The notes beneath the pieces are model-generated. The model did no database searches. It was not told the DNA's origin and saw only the letters and a program-made list of their open reading frames with translations. A DNA stretch of 64,000 bases from Branchiostoma floridae (taxonomy: Eukaryota > Chordata > Leptocardii > Amphioxiformes > Branchiostomatidae). The position numbers and the translations under genes are program-made. The DNA lies in NCBI RefSeq assembly GCF_000003815.2, contig NC_049986.1, forward strand, positions 346,062-410,061, written 5' to 3'. Below, piece after piece: positions 35,329 through 41,310 of the stretch (position 1 is its first letter; every line of letters starts with the position of its first letter).

Positions 35329-38300
35329 AATGTATGTGTGTGTGTGTGTGTATGTATGTATGTGTGTGTTTGTCTGTCTGTCTGTATGTGTGTTTGTGTA
35401 TGTGTGTTTGTGTGTATCTGCATAGGTGTGTGTTTGTGTGTATGTATGTCTGTCTATGTTTGTGTATGTATTTGTGTTTGATTGCGTATGTTTGTGTATG
35501 CTTCCGTGTGTGTAGTGTACATGTACCATATTTCTCTCTTGGGGGTGAAGAAATAAAAGAAAAAGTTGCTCAAACCTCCACTGTATCCAGACACAGGCTG
35601 TGAGCTTATGCTCGGCTGCCTGGACCGAACTGCCATTGACGGGGGGACTACGTACCTTGCAAGTCGACTTACGCACGGGAGACAACTGGGTGTAATCGCC
35701 AACGTCACCGTGGATTTCATCGCCGGTCTGTTCCCTGCACCAACCCTGTACCAGACGATTTACGTAGTTCCAGACGAGAGCTTGCTGGAGTTATATCTAG
35801 AGTATGTCAATTTTTTTTAAATCTATCTTTACCTTAGTCAAGAAAGTTGTGCCATGATTGTGTTTTACTCCGTAGAATGATCTAATGCTATTGAAACTGT
35901 TTTATTAAGCTGTTTGACCTGGTTAAACTTTCTACAGTTGTATGCTGGAGTACAAGTCTGATTGACCTTTTTGTCATTCTAGTAGAATATAAGATTTACG
36001 TTTGTAGAAATATCTTGTCACCTTAAGGCCACAATGACTCAATGTTATGGATGACATCTGTGCGCATTTATTCTCCCCTGTTCTCAAAAAAAGCAGAAGA
36101 AATGTGGTCATAAGTTAGCCAATCGCATCCCTGATTAATCAAAATTTTATTCTTGCCACCTAGATAGGGTGCACATGGCCAGGGCATGGGGCTATCTTTA
36201 AATAAGAATGTTAAAAAACATTACTGAAATGACGAAGTTTGTCTATTACAGTCTTGTTGAGGTAAACGGAAGGCAAACAAAGCCTGGGAAAGAATGGGCT
36301 GGATGTTTCGTCATCTGGTTGAGCAGAATTATTTTTGCCCTTGCGCACTAGTTTTGGGGTCCCCGGAGACTATCATTCATAAAATTACGTCAGAGTGGTC
36401 TAAACTTTGGAGAACCAAGGATTTACTTTGGTGTGACCCTCTATTGATGCCAACTGAACTCGAACTGTTTACCCTTTACATCTGTACGAAGAGCTGTAAC
36501 CAGACTAACACATAGTGTGTACATGTGTCTTTGCTGTCATAACCAGTGCATGATGTAAGCTAGCAAAGATTGATTGATTTGTTAATTGATTTATTGATTG
36601 TTTTTTATAAATAATTTCCTACTGATGTATAGAGAACTACAATCCGCCTAGAACATAGTGTGTTTGTCTTTCCTGTCATTAAAAGATTTAAGCTGACAAA
36701 GACTGATTGATTGATTGATTGATTTGTAATTTGATTTATTGGTGGGTTTAATTTCCTATAGCTGTATAGAGAACTGTAACCAGGCCAGTACCATAGCGGC
36801 ATGGCCACTGGTTCTCGCCCCAACTTCAGAAATACAGGTTAGTCATCTTTTTTTGTACATGAATAATAATAATAATAATAATGTTTCATATGATTTGAAT
36901 CACTATGTACATTTATCTTAAGTTGTCACTGTTCCGAAGTCTAATGGCTTCATAAATGTATTTTTTGTATTTTATCTTCTGATTGTAGTCACTGTTATAG
37001 TTATATGTTCGTATGACGTAATCAAAACCTTCATGCGTCATTTCAGTTGTTGATTGATTTATTCAGTCATTCATTTTTCATTCTTTAATCCTTTCTTTCG
37101 TTAGTTCGTTTCTTCATTTATATTTGTACATTCTTTTGTACATTCATTCATTCAATCACTCAAATATCGTTTCATTTATTTATTCATCATTTATTCACTC
37201 CATTCACTTAGGGTACTATTGAGTACACTCTGGAGGAGTATCCTATTGGTCACGCTGCTGAGAACTGGACCTCTGTAATACAAGTGTCGAGTCCGGCCCT
37301 TCAAGTTCCCGGTGGAGTATTTGTGGTAGGATGCACGTTTGAGCGGCACTTTTAATTAAAGGGGCATTTCTCTCAACACTGGAGTGTTATTTTCCGATAG
37401 ATATTAATTTTAGGAATACTACTTCACATTATACGATAAATTACCCAGTTGCTCCACGTGCCTCAAAAGCATTCATTCTTCTACTAAACTCCCCCAGTAT
37501 CCTCTAGTTGAATTGATCCTATGGCTATAAACATTCCGAGCAGATTCCAAGCAAGTGCTGAAGTAAAGTACTAAACTCGAAATGATGGCGTTAGAATGAA
37601 ATGAAATGAACAACAGTTACGTTTTTTTTTAACTTATAGCCAGGGTAATGTGAAAATGTTTTTAAGATACAGAAAAGAACCAATCGAATCAAAGACTAAT
37701 AAGTAACCTGATCTACATATCCCAGGACGTTGGAAATTACACAATCCGGCTGACCGACACGGTCGGAAGTTGGCAGAAGATTTCGGAATGGAGATTCGAA
37801 GTCTTGCCCAACCCTGTTCCAAGCGTAGCTGCCGAGGGATCTAATGAAACTGTGGGAGGAGACCCTCAGAGCCTGTCCGAAATGTGCACGCTGCTTCCTC
37901 CCGCAGGCACGTCTTTGATGGACCAGTTTTGCATAACTTGTCAAGGTAAGGCTTCACTGACTTCATTACAGGTTTGCGACATCAAAACCTGTCTTGGTTT
38001 CATTGGGGTTCGTTTGCGCCGCCATATTGTGTTTCAAAGAAGTGTTGCATTTCGTCCCATGCAAGGGAATGTTGCATGATGGGAAGGGGTGTAGCCATCT
38101 CACATGTTACCAATGGTGTGGAATGTTATGAGCTTGTTGTTGCGGACGGTTCATTCATTCATTCATTCATTCATTCATTCATTCATTCATTCATTCATTT
38201 CAGTTCATTTCAGTTCATTCATTTCAATCCATTCTTTCCCAAGCAATGTTTGTCTTACGTTCACCAGTAAGACAGCAAGAGACAATCGTTGCCATTTCAA

Positions 38301-40034
38301 TAATGTGTTTTATTTCTATTGTTTTTAAGGGGTTTAAGGGGAACAATGCGAGATCTAGGCACACAGCTCCAATTTAGGGTATAAAAAGTGCATATTAATT
38401 TCCCTGCTAGTATGTTGAGACTCGAGTATGGTCTACAAAAAGTTTTTTTGGTCTTCAGAGTTTGTTGACGTCCTCGGACCGCTGGAGACGCAAGTTTCAT
38501 TCAAGCTGAATCCCATCGGTGAATTCGCCACAGTAACCTTTCCTGGAGACGGACCCCCCACGGAGAATGAGATCGGCCTGTTGCCCTTCAACGGATGGGT
38601 AAGTCCCGGTTCTGTTATACTTCAGGGTCTGTATGGTGGATGCTGGCAACGCTTGATAATGAGTGAAGGAAGACCTTCATTGTGCATATATACCCACTAG
38701 GTTAAGTACAGGTTGCAACTAATAATAGTTGACAAATGCGTGGAATATTTACGCTGTCAACTAACACAAGGACAATATTCTACTAGCAAACTAAGTAATT
38801 TCAACTTTTTCTGCCTTCTTTGTAATGCTGGAAATGTAGGAACAGATAAGTTTTGCAATCAAGGGTTGTATGAAGTTATATCTTAATGGTAAATTTAGAA
38901 GTACCGGTAACGCTTACAACGGTAAATTCAGAAAGGCCAACAACGCAAAGGGTTGATTCGGAAGCTATCCGATGCATTGTGCATGGCACAGTAACACTGA
39001 ACTTTCGAACTATTCCATAGGTTGGTTACACGAACCTTTTTCACCTTACCTCTGGTGTCGTCATCTTACACCTGCGAATCGGATCTCCCGACGGCCGCTT
39101 CATTGAGTTTGATCTAGAGCCGGCGACGGTTGGTCTGCTTTTCTGTTTTCTTAAATTATTACGTACAATCATGATGGTAGTATGATATTATAGTGAAAAA
39201 CTTGGAGGCGAGCAGAAATACAGTTTCCTGGCTTCCGAAGATCCAGGGCCTTATGTCCCCAAATCAATGCTTATATTAACTAGATTAATTATATTATGCT
39301 AGGCCAAAAGAGTCAAGAACCGTTGGACTGGTGGTAGGTTGTTAGTAGTTACTTTAGTATCCAGTACTTGATTATACTGCTGCTTATAGTCCTTTCAAAA
39401 ATTTACACGTTCATCGCCCATTCAAAATTTTCCCGAACAATTAGGTCCAGATCAGAACCTGGTCCTCTGGACCTAAACCTTACCTGTACCTGAATTTTCG
39501 TTACCAGTACCCACCCCTACTGGCTATTGCCTAATTGGCGACGCCTCAGGGTCAAGCCAAATGGTATATTATTGTGTTCAGTCTGCAAAAATTCTAGGAA
39601 CTGCACAGGCATTTTTCCACAAGAATGCCAGGCCACTGGTATGTTTCCAATGTGAGAAGTTAGTCCGGAGGAATTTCAATGCCAGGAATTTGGGTCATGC
39701 AAGCCCAAGGCATTTGTCCTAGATAACTGGACAGTCAGCCACAGGTGTTGTCCAGATGGAGCACTTGATAAATTCTATATAGGTAGAATTTGCACAAGTC
39801 ATTACATTTCCTTGAGTTTTATAGAAAAACACATTTTTAATTTGCCCATGCCTGCAGATCAAAGCCCTAACCAGGACTCAGCTGAACGGTTACCTAGACG
39901 GGTTCATGAACTACCCGACCGGAACGTTCTTCAGACTGATCCATCAGGGAGAGGCTCAAACCGCCTTCCTCGGATCCGTCATCGTGTCCTACACAGCTGG
40001 GAGCATGGCCGCCGCTGGGGAAGACATTACGGAG
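14175..40034 (+). CDS. Polycystin/REJ-type extracellular protein with F5/8 and FTP lectin domains (19 exons)
   Basis: Nineteen exons joined by splice sites in consistent phase give 913 codons. Order: signal peptide (residues 1-21), Cys-rich segment (22-67), F5/8 discoidin-like domain (about 68-215), first part of a receptor-for-egg-jelly (REJ) region (216-414), FTP fucolectin domain (415-564), then further REJ-like sequence to 913. REJ regions occur in polycystin-1 and sea-urchin sperm receptors, membrane proteins that sense extracellular ligands; F5/8 and FTP domains bind glycans or lipids. So a secreted or cell-surface recognition role is likely. No GPS/GAIN cleavage site, PLAT domain or membrane segment is visible. 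Either more exons follow beyond the 14-kb repeat block after 40 kb, or the gene ends at the TAG at 40089-40091. The exon set was assembled by eye. Confidence 0.72.
14690..15725. repeat. ~88-bp tandem array in intron 1, related to the exon 2 boundary
   Basis: ATCGTTTACGACATCGCTGTG recurs at about 14791, 14879, 14967, 15053 and 15141 (spacing 86-88), with an earlier copy near 14704. More diverged and more widely spaced copies follow near 15340, 15455 and 15632. The unit resembles the sequence spanning the 3' splice site and first 40 bases of exon 2: both have ATCGTTTT..(A)CAG/CAT, GCTGTGCGT/CAT, GCGGCATTT and GGGAC.GAG. Confidence 0.8.
15815..15988 (+). CDS. REJ-type gene exon 2 (signal core and Cys-rich segment)
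   Basis: The acceptor is TTTTATAACAG and the donor GTGAGT; phases are 1 and 1. It encodes the hydrophobic signal core and then PCRPPSDVKVCGCSEG, NTCTVCACSSDGN and RDCF. Eight cysteines in 40 residues suggest a small disulfide-bonded module. GC content is far higher than in the surrounding intron. Confidence 0.7.
16257..16390. repeat. Direct repeat of the LINE C-terminal segment
   Basis: This stretch (TTGCACATCTATCTGCAA through AACACATCAATCCTA) recurs at about 16753-16875 in the same orientation. It corresponds to the C-terminal coding end of the LINE fragment next to it. Confidence 0.6.
16625..17641 (-). mobile_element. 5'-truncated CR1/L2-group LINE fragment
   Basis: The minus strand encodes the last part of a reverse transcriptase. 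FLYINDLPDKLDSSV with RLFADD (the catalytic xADD motif), LEEWQRKWL, then VKSLVYTSLVRPNLEYA with ATVWDPY, then SLEDRRKMSRLA and finally ILEWNLLSPSTVGASSLDSF. Stops and frame changes interrupt it. The 3' end carries a GC-rich conserved stretch (near 16659-16735) and a short ATACAGAT-type tail near 16625, typical of this group. It sits antisense in intron 2 of the REJ-type gene. Confidence 0.75.
17400..18310. repeat. Segmental duplication in intron 2, copy A
   Basis: It starts GTGCGTTTGTTATGTGCATG in the LINE fragment and ends in the ATTC microsatellite. The same 0.9 kb recurs at 20345-21285, so the LINE 3' piece, the following unique sequence and the start of the ATTC tract were duplicated together after the LINE had inserted. 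Confidence 0.75.
18290..18432. repeat. (ATTC/GTTC)n microsatellite
   Basis: Tetranucleotide ATTC units with GTTC variants. The open frames it creates (SFIHSF-type) are low-complexity artefacts. Confidence 0.9.
18440..18955. repeat. 75-bp minisatellite, array 1
   Basis: CTGTGTTTCTG recurs at 18641, 18716, 18791, 18866 and 18941, an exact 75-bp period, with a diverged copy at 18446. Because 75 is a multiple of three, both strands stay open and give repetitive pseudo-proteins. The same family reappears at 19665-19755, 21400-21545 and 22655-23180. Confidence 0.9.
18956..19660. other. Intron 2, no gene recognised
   Basis: AT-rich sequence with only short frames; part of the 8-kb intron 2. Confidence 0.3.
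19665..19755. repeat. 75-bp minisatellite fragment
   Basis: A single degenerate unit plus part of another (CCCTGTGTTTCTGTTACTGTTCTGC) of the array at 18440. Confidence 0.7.
19756..20345. repeat. Diverged copies of the exon 2 boundary repeat, downstream side
   Basis: AATATCGTTTCACGACAGCG with GCTGTGCGTAGCGGCA near 19766-19800 and similar stretches near 19967, 20078 and 20237 match the intron 1 array and the start of exon 2. So the family lies on both sides of exon 2. Confidence 0.65.
20345..21285. repeat. Segmental duplication in intron 2, copy B
   Basis: Homologous to 17400-18310. It includes a short LINE piece (minus strand, MAEEMALNVNNMQFNPDKC) that retains coding sequence lost from copy A. 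Confidence 0.75.
21400..21547. repeat. 75-bp minisatellite, array 2 (left of LINE insertion)
   Basis: Two units of the 75-bp family (CTGTTACAATTCTGTACACAC). The array resumes at 22655 after a LINE insertion. Confidence 0.75.
21548..22654 (+). mobile_element. 5'-truncated non-LTR retrotransposon with reverse transcriptase
   Basis: The + strand reads IFVDFRKAFDSIHRGKM, ITAGVLQGDTLAPYLFAI, DLDFADDIALLAEKL (catalytic FADD), GLHLNAKKIKMMTFN, FKYLGSMMQSSETDL and LVYGSETWTLTKSLEKR. After a one-base frameshift near 22345 the C-terminal tail follows: RRLKLAGHCVRHPE, LVLWEPTTKGKRGRGRPR and FSGLVRAGARTK. The arrangement fits RTE/CR1-type elements with this conserved C-terminal tail. The element lacks its 5' half and endonuclease, ends in AAGTAAGT-type repeats, and interrupts a 75-bp minisatellite unit. 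Confidence 0.8.
22655..23180. repeat. 75-bp minisatellite, array 2 (right of LINE insertion)
   Basis: About seven degenerate units with the phrase CCTGTGTTACTGTTACAATT. It is the continuation of the array split by the LINE. Confidence 0.8.
23181..23736. other. Intron 2, no gene recognised; isolated B-box-like motif near 23310
   Basis: GAGTTCGAATCCC near 23310 looks like a pol III B box, but no A box or tRNA fold surrounds it. Nothing else is seen. Confidence 0.3.
23737..23858. mobile_element. Fold-back element with 23-bp inverted repeats
   Basis: AGTTGTCAGCGAGCTCTAAATTA at 23737-23759 is the perfect reverse complement of the stretch at 23836-23858. The inner part GAAGCATGGCCCTGATGA also partly pairs. 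A related half copy lies at about 33362-33405. Confidence 0.7.
23997..24113 (+). CDS. REJ-type gene exon 3 (start of F5/8 domain)
   Basis: The acceptor is TTTGTCTCTACCCCAG and the donor GTGTGA; phases are 1 and 1. It reads VYRHVWMDVPPEWVMDESGG, TYCSPGCGSTVDEAEN, AFDG. The 'A.NAFDG' motif is the typical N-terminal signature of discoidin-type (F5/8 C) domains and joins directly to DTVW in exon 4. Confidence 0.7.
24155..24310. repeat. Dispersed repeat shared with 37381-37510
   Basis: GAGTGTTATTTTCCGATAGAT, CCACGTGC.TC.AAAAGCATTC and TTCTACTAAAC.CC occur in the same order at 37.4 kb, in introns of the same gene. Confidence 0.65.
24311..25255. other. Intron 3, no gene recognised
   Basis: No motif or structured repeat that I can support. 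Confidence 0.3.
25256..25409 (+). CDS. REJ-type gene exon 4 (F5/8 domain core)
   Basis: The acceptor is TATTCCACAG. It encodes DTVWEPLYEPAGYRHW and VILDLQQAWRIFRLGIANYG, the 'W...HWi.lDLq....i..l.i..yg' core of an F5/8 domain. The frame requires the exon to end at AAAG before GCAAGT, so this intron uses a GC donor (AG|GCAAGT) rather than GT. The phases are 1 and 2. Confidence 0.7.
25494..25742. repeat. (CACT)n microsatellite, 250 bp
   Basis: Nearly pure CACT repeats with CACC, CATT and GTCT interruptions. All three forward frames stay open (THSLTHSL), which is an artefact. Confidence 0.95.
26012..26184 (+). CDS. REJ-type gene exon 5 (end of F5/8 domain)
   Basis: The acceptor is TCTTCACAACAG and the donor GTATCC; phases are 2 and 1. 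It reads SVWEFVNSSDAVQAGITILQ, TFDVYSHAQYLKLTVET, then HSGEGPRIREIALYGTG, the classical closing strand of the F5/8 fold ('YvrLt..th.g..p.irEiel.G'). Its last 73 bases are the seed of the tandem array that follows. Confidence 0.72.
26195..28230. repeat. ~120-bp tandem array copying the 3' end of exon 5 and its donor site
   Basis: About 15 full units begin GGCACGAGCTAC and carry CTCAGTACCTGAAGC through CTACGGCACAGGTATC; three shorter partial units start GGTCGGGAAAGGACC near 26817, 27009 and 27925. Each full unit repeats roughly the last 73 coding bases of exon 5 plus its 5' splice site. The 73-base length is not a multiple of three, and each copy runs into TAA after GGTATC, so these are probably not extra exons. 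Confidence 0.9.
28231..28559. other. Intron 5, no gene recognised
   Basis: AT-rich, without identifiable elements. Confidence 0.3.
28560..28977. repeat. Three decayed copies of the exon 6 start and its acceptor
   Basis: Acceptor-like TTAGATAAA, TTAAGATAAACC and TTAGACAATC at about 28570, 28678 and 28845 are each followed by sequence similar to exon 6 (CTGTTTGA.CCGTG, TGTGATC.ATGC.GG.TGC). ATTGATTGATTG stretches separate them. Confidence 0.7.
28978..29110 (+). CDS. REJ-type gene exon 6
   Basis: The acceptor is CCTGGTTAG and the donor GTAATC; phases are 1 and 2. It encodes DKPPLFEPCVVIHAGCTLDE, then PPGDQHCYVITDIHERIH. This begins the region I read as REJ-like. The cysteines may form intradomain disulfides. 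Confidence 0.65.
29690..29766. repeat. (CACT)n microsatellite
   Basis: About 75 bases of CACT repeats with some CATT and CAAT units. Confidence 0.9.
29856..29940 (+). CDS. REJ-type gene exon 7
   Basis: The acceptor is CCGCATATAG and the donor GTACGT; phases are 2 and 0. It encodes MSSAVPVHRTGNITFHSEFS and VECLEDYE. It carries an N-glycosylation sequon (NIT), as expected of an extracellular segment. Confidence 0.65.
30165..30372. mobile_element. TA-flanked MITE (Tc1/mariner-like), copy 2
   Basis: Starts CTGTAAATGCAGAAATG and ends GCATTTACAG, flanked by TA on both sides; the body matches the element at 12484. Its right end is only 20 bases from exon 8. Confidence 0.7.
30393..30539 (+). CDS. 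REJ-type gene exon 8 (REJ core)
   Basis: The acceptor is CCCATTCCCCAG and the donor GTGTGT; phases are 0 and 0. It reads ISLYWTVRGVGPTTSGH, then NNLYFSFPPRTLPLGVYMVQ. 'YWtV' followed by 'L..G.Y.v.' is the repeated pattern of REJ modules. Confidence 0.72.
31201..31358 (+). CDS. REJ-type gene exon 9 (REJ core)
   Basis: The acceptor is GTACGGTTTCAG and the donor GTATGT; phases are 0 and 2. It encodes FQATLTVPGSDHVSISAVQT, then PLTYTIGPIVQTINTTRDLV and IDAARS. The 'PL...I.....r.....LviDa..S' pattern is shared with polycystin-1 REJ regions. Confidence 0.72.
31478..31715 (+). repeat. tRNA-derived SINE
   Basis: A pol III head is seen: A box TGGCCGAGTGGG (31480-31491) and B box GAGTTCGATCCC (about 31523-31534), with the arm GCCTTGCATTCGGC between them. 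A non-tRNA body follows to about 31715. ATGGCCGAGTG is duplicated just before it. Confidence 0.65.
31716..32254. other. Intron 9, no gene recognised
   Basis: AT-rich sequence with no assignable element. Confidence 0.3.
32255..32328 (+). CDS. REJ-type gene exon 10
   Basis: The acceptor is TTTGATAG and the donor GTAAGT; phases are 2 and 1. It reads SFDPEGLLNSKG then FLFDLDCTYKLTQ. This is the 'S.DPD......f.W.C' landmark of REJ domains, with Leu in place of the usual Trp. The REJ sequence breaks off here and resumes in exon 13. Confidence 0.7.
32590..32695 (-). repeat. tRNA-Met-like SINE head
   Basis: On the minus strand: GTGGCGCAATCGGCAGGG (A-box side), an arm TTGATTCATAACCAAG with CAT in the anticodon position, and GGTTTGAATCC as B box. 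The rest is not tRNA-like. A forward B-box-like motif (GTTCGAATCC) lies near 32389, so two pol III-like heads face each other. Confidence 0.45.
32797..32995 (+). CDS. REJ-type gene exon 11 (FTP lectin domain, first half)
   Basis: The acceptor follows a long T tract (TTTTTTTCACAG) and the donor is GTATGG; phases are 1 and 2. It encodes NINIAVCKKATSSG, PERAIDGNHGEGQWDSLSC and NPWWMVDLGSEYSIAR. The run 'NIA..k.a..Ss', 'A.DGN', 'sC.h', 'PWW.VDLG' is diagnostic of the fucolectin/tachylectin-4/pentraxin-1 (FTP) family, calcium-dependent fucose binders. Confidence 0.8.
33362..33440. repeat. Half copy of the fold-back element at 23737
   Basis: GCGAGCTCTAAATTACGAGG with AGGCATGACCTTGA matches the left arm at 23.7 kb; the partner arm is missing. 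Confidence 0.55.
33458..33940. mobile_element. MITE with ~92-bp terminal inverted repeats
   Basis: The arm 33458-33549 (starting GTATTTCACCTGG, ending AATATTGATAGAT) is almost perfectly complementary to 33849-33940, with about four differences. The 300-bp centre is AT-rich and has no transposase. It lies in the intron that splits the FTP domain. Confidence 0.85.
34115..34365 (+). CDS. REJ-type gene exon 12 (FTP lectin domain, second half)
   Basis: The acceptor is ACATTTTCAG and the donor GTGAGT; phases are 2 and 1. It reads RIALYNRLDQPPSRISTG, YAGNSPVLDNNPIVG and NIYLNFCEFEVYTEDP. 'i.lyNR.d...sRl.g' and the closing 'L..CE.EVy' complete the FTP fold. With exon 11 it forms a 450-nt phase 1-1 cassette. 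Confidence 0.8.
34380..35520. repeat. (GT)n-rich microsatellite block, 1.1 kb
   Basis: Long alternating GT/TG tracts with TATG and TTTG variants, interrupted near 34830-34900. Both strands stay open and yield CVCVC- or HTHTH-type artefacts. Long alternating tracts like this can adopt Z-DNA. Confidence 0.95.
35591..35801 (+). CDS. REJ-type gene exon 13 (REJ resumes)
   Basis: The acceptor is CCACTGTATCCAG (an alternative CAG six bases on keeps the frame) and the donor GTATGT; phases are 1 and 2. It encodes DTGCELMLGCLDRTAIDGG, ANVTVDFIAGLFPAP and TIYVVPDESLLELYL. It follows on naturally from exon 10 if the FTP cassette is skipped. Confidence 0.68.
36463..36665. repeat. Two decayed copies of the exon 14 start
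   Basis: CATCTGTACGAAGAGCTGTAACCAGAC at about 36479 and TTTCCTACTGATGTATAGAG plus AACTACAATCCGCC at about 36617 resemble exon 14 with its acceptor (TTTCCTATAGCTGTATAGAG, AACTGTAACCAGGCC). Each runs into ACATAGTGTGT and a TTGATTGATT stretch. Confidence 0.7.
36762..36837 (+). CDS. REJ-type gene exon 14
   Basis: The acceptor is AATTTCCTATAG and the donor GTTAGT; phases are 2 and 0. It encodes DCIENCNQASTIAAWPLVLA and PTSEIQ. It is short, but the phase fit to both neighbours is exact. Confidence 0.6.
37212..37325 (+). CDS. REJ-type gene exon 15
   Basis: The acceptor is CATTCACTTAG and the donor GTAGGA; phases are 0 and 0. It encodes GTIEYTLEEYPIGHAAENWT and SVIQVSSPALQVPGG. It includes an N-glycosylation sequon (NWT). 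Confidence 0.62.
37381..37510. repeat. Dispersed repeat shared with 24155-24310
   Basis: Contains the same GAGTGTTATTTTCCGATAGAT and CCACGTGCCTCAAAAGCATT phrases as the copy in intron 3. Confidence 0.65.
37726..37945 (+). CDS. REJ-type gene exon 16
   Basis: The acceptor is CATATCCCAG and the donor GTAAGG; phases are 0 and 1. It reads DVGNYTIRLTDTVGSWQKIS, then EGSNETVGGDPQSLSEMC and DQFCITC. The 'vGnYtirl...' start is Ig/PKD-like. Three sequons or cysteine pairs suggest an extracellular fold. Confidence 0.65.
38153..38222. repeat. (ATTC)n microsatellite
   Basis: A pure ATTC tract, then imperfect copies to about 38235. Confidence 0.9.
38459..38598 (+). CDS. REJ-type gene exon 17
   Basis: The acceptor follows TTTTTTTGGTCTTCAG and the donor is GTAAGT; phases are 1 and 0. 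It encodes EFVDVLGPLETQVSFKLNPI and GPPTENEIGLLPFNGW. Confidence 0.65.
39021..39128 (+). CDS. REJ-type gene exon 18
   Basis: The acceptor is CTATTCCATAG and the donor GTTGGT; phases are 0 and 0. It encodes VGYTNLFHLTSGVVILHLRI and GSPDGRFIEFDLEPAT. Confidence 0.62.
39129..39857. other. Intron 18, no element recognised
   Basis: No repeat or coding signal that I can support. Confidence 0.3.
39858..40034 (+). CDS. REJ-type gene exon 19 (last exon seen)
   Basis: The acceptor is CCCATGCCTGCAG. It encodes IKALTRTQLNGYLDGFMNYP, then TGTFFRLIHQGEAQTAF and SVIVSYTAGSMAAAGEDITE. If the weak donor GTCTGT at 40035 is used, the exon ends in phase 0 and more exons should follow. If not, the frame continues 18 more codons to the TAG at 40089-40091, which would end the protein without any membrane anchor. 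Confidence 0.62.
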
Positions 40035-40507
40035 GTCTGTAGAGCAGTGAACACTAATGGAAATCTGTATTGGCGAAAATGTAAAAATTAGCAAGTTCAG
40101 GGTGTCATAATCTCATCCGTGAACATTCCAGGTCATAATAACTCACCCCACCCAGCAGCACGCTATCTCAAGTGTCCAAAAGTCTAATTTTTAAACTTTT
40201 TGACCAGCAAAACATATGGCAGCTGTCAAATCTGCCGCCATCTTGTCTTTCCATGACGTAATTTTAGGGACTGACCACTTCAAATTAGGGGTCAGCACAG
40301 GCCGAAAATATGGGCCAAAACCTTGTTTTTTGGCCGAATCTAAACATCTGCAACCTAGACTGTCTCACCAATATGAAATGTTTCTTACATTTTTCTGCTA
40401 CAAGTAAAAAATAGGCTAAAATACCGTATGGACTCTTTTTGGGCCTTCTGCGGCTGCGTCAATTAGGGGCATTGCCCTATGCATCGTGCCATAATGATTT
40501 GACTGAG

Positions 40508-40745
40508 GTAGTATCTCGCTGCACTTACACGGCACCGGTGCGGCACTGCCAGGATTTGAAAGAAACTCAGCGAACTTTAGAGATTAAGAACGAATTTTCC
40601 CACGTGTTGTGTATTTTCTTGTCTAAGTCATAATTTTACGTATTACACAAGATCTGAATTATGGAGAAAAATGGGTGACAACAGTGTCTCAGTGAAAAAA
40701 AAACCGCAGTGCCACACCGGTGCCCCAATTGCACTGCGATACTAC
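40508..40745. mobile_element. Fold-back MITE with ~40-bp inverted repeats
   Basis: GTAGTATCTCGCTGCAC...GGCACCGGTGCGGCACTGC at 40508-40549 pairs with 40706-40745. Both arms contain the palindrome CACCGGTG. No coding sequence is present. Confidence 0.75.
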
Positions 40746-40834
40746 ATTGAACCTTGTTTATCCATGAAAAATCAAATCGGCCAGCAGGCTGCTTTTCTTT
40801 TATAGGTCAAGAGTGAATAAACAAGGTTCATATA
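40746..40834. repeat. 13-bp inverted repeat pair abutting the MITE
   Basis: GAACCTTGTTTAT near 40749 and ATAAACAAGGTTC near 40817 are perfect reverse complements about 55 bases apart. They may be the ends of another small element. Confidence 0.45.
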
Positions 40835-41310
40835 AAGTATACAATAGGGATACAGTTTACATCATTGTCCTAATGAGTCTTATCAGTCTTTAAGTCTATA
40901 TACACAATTCATACATACATGGTACAAAATACATAATAGTGAGAGCTGCTCCATGATTCTATTCTGTTCACTTTGGTCGTTCCCGTTACTTATGAGTTGT
41001 GAGCTGTGCAATAGATTTTTCGTTTCACGAAAATGTATTTATGCCTACCTTATCGGCCATTAAACATCAACATAAGACCCATAATCACTCCACGCTATCT
41101 TTTGGTGCGAGTACTAGAACTTTAATTGACTGGCATGAAAAATAAAACATGACAAATACATACTATGTTCAGATTCGAAATGAAAAAATCATTGCTCAAA
41201 TTGTTACACCTGACATATACCATCTTTTCACTCATTTTGTTTCTTAAAATATTTTTAACATACTAGAAATATCCTAATCTACAATTTGTCACAATTTTTT
41301 CTACCCGCCA

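Noticed and set aside
34366-35685. Long CVCV and HTHT open frames on both strands, up to 209 codons
   Set aside because: They are products of the GT microsatellite and have no start, splice or domain support.
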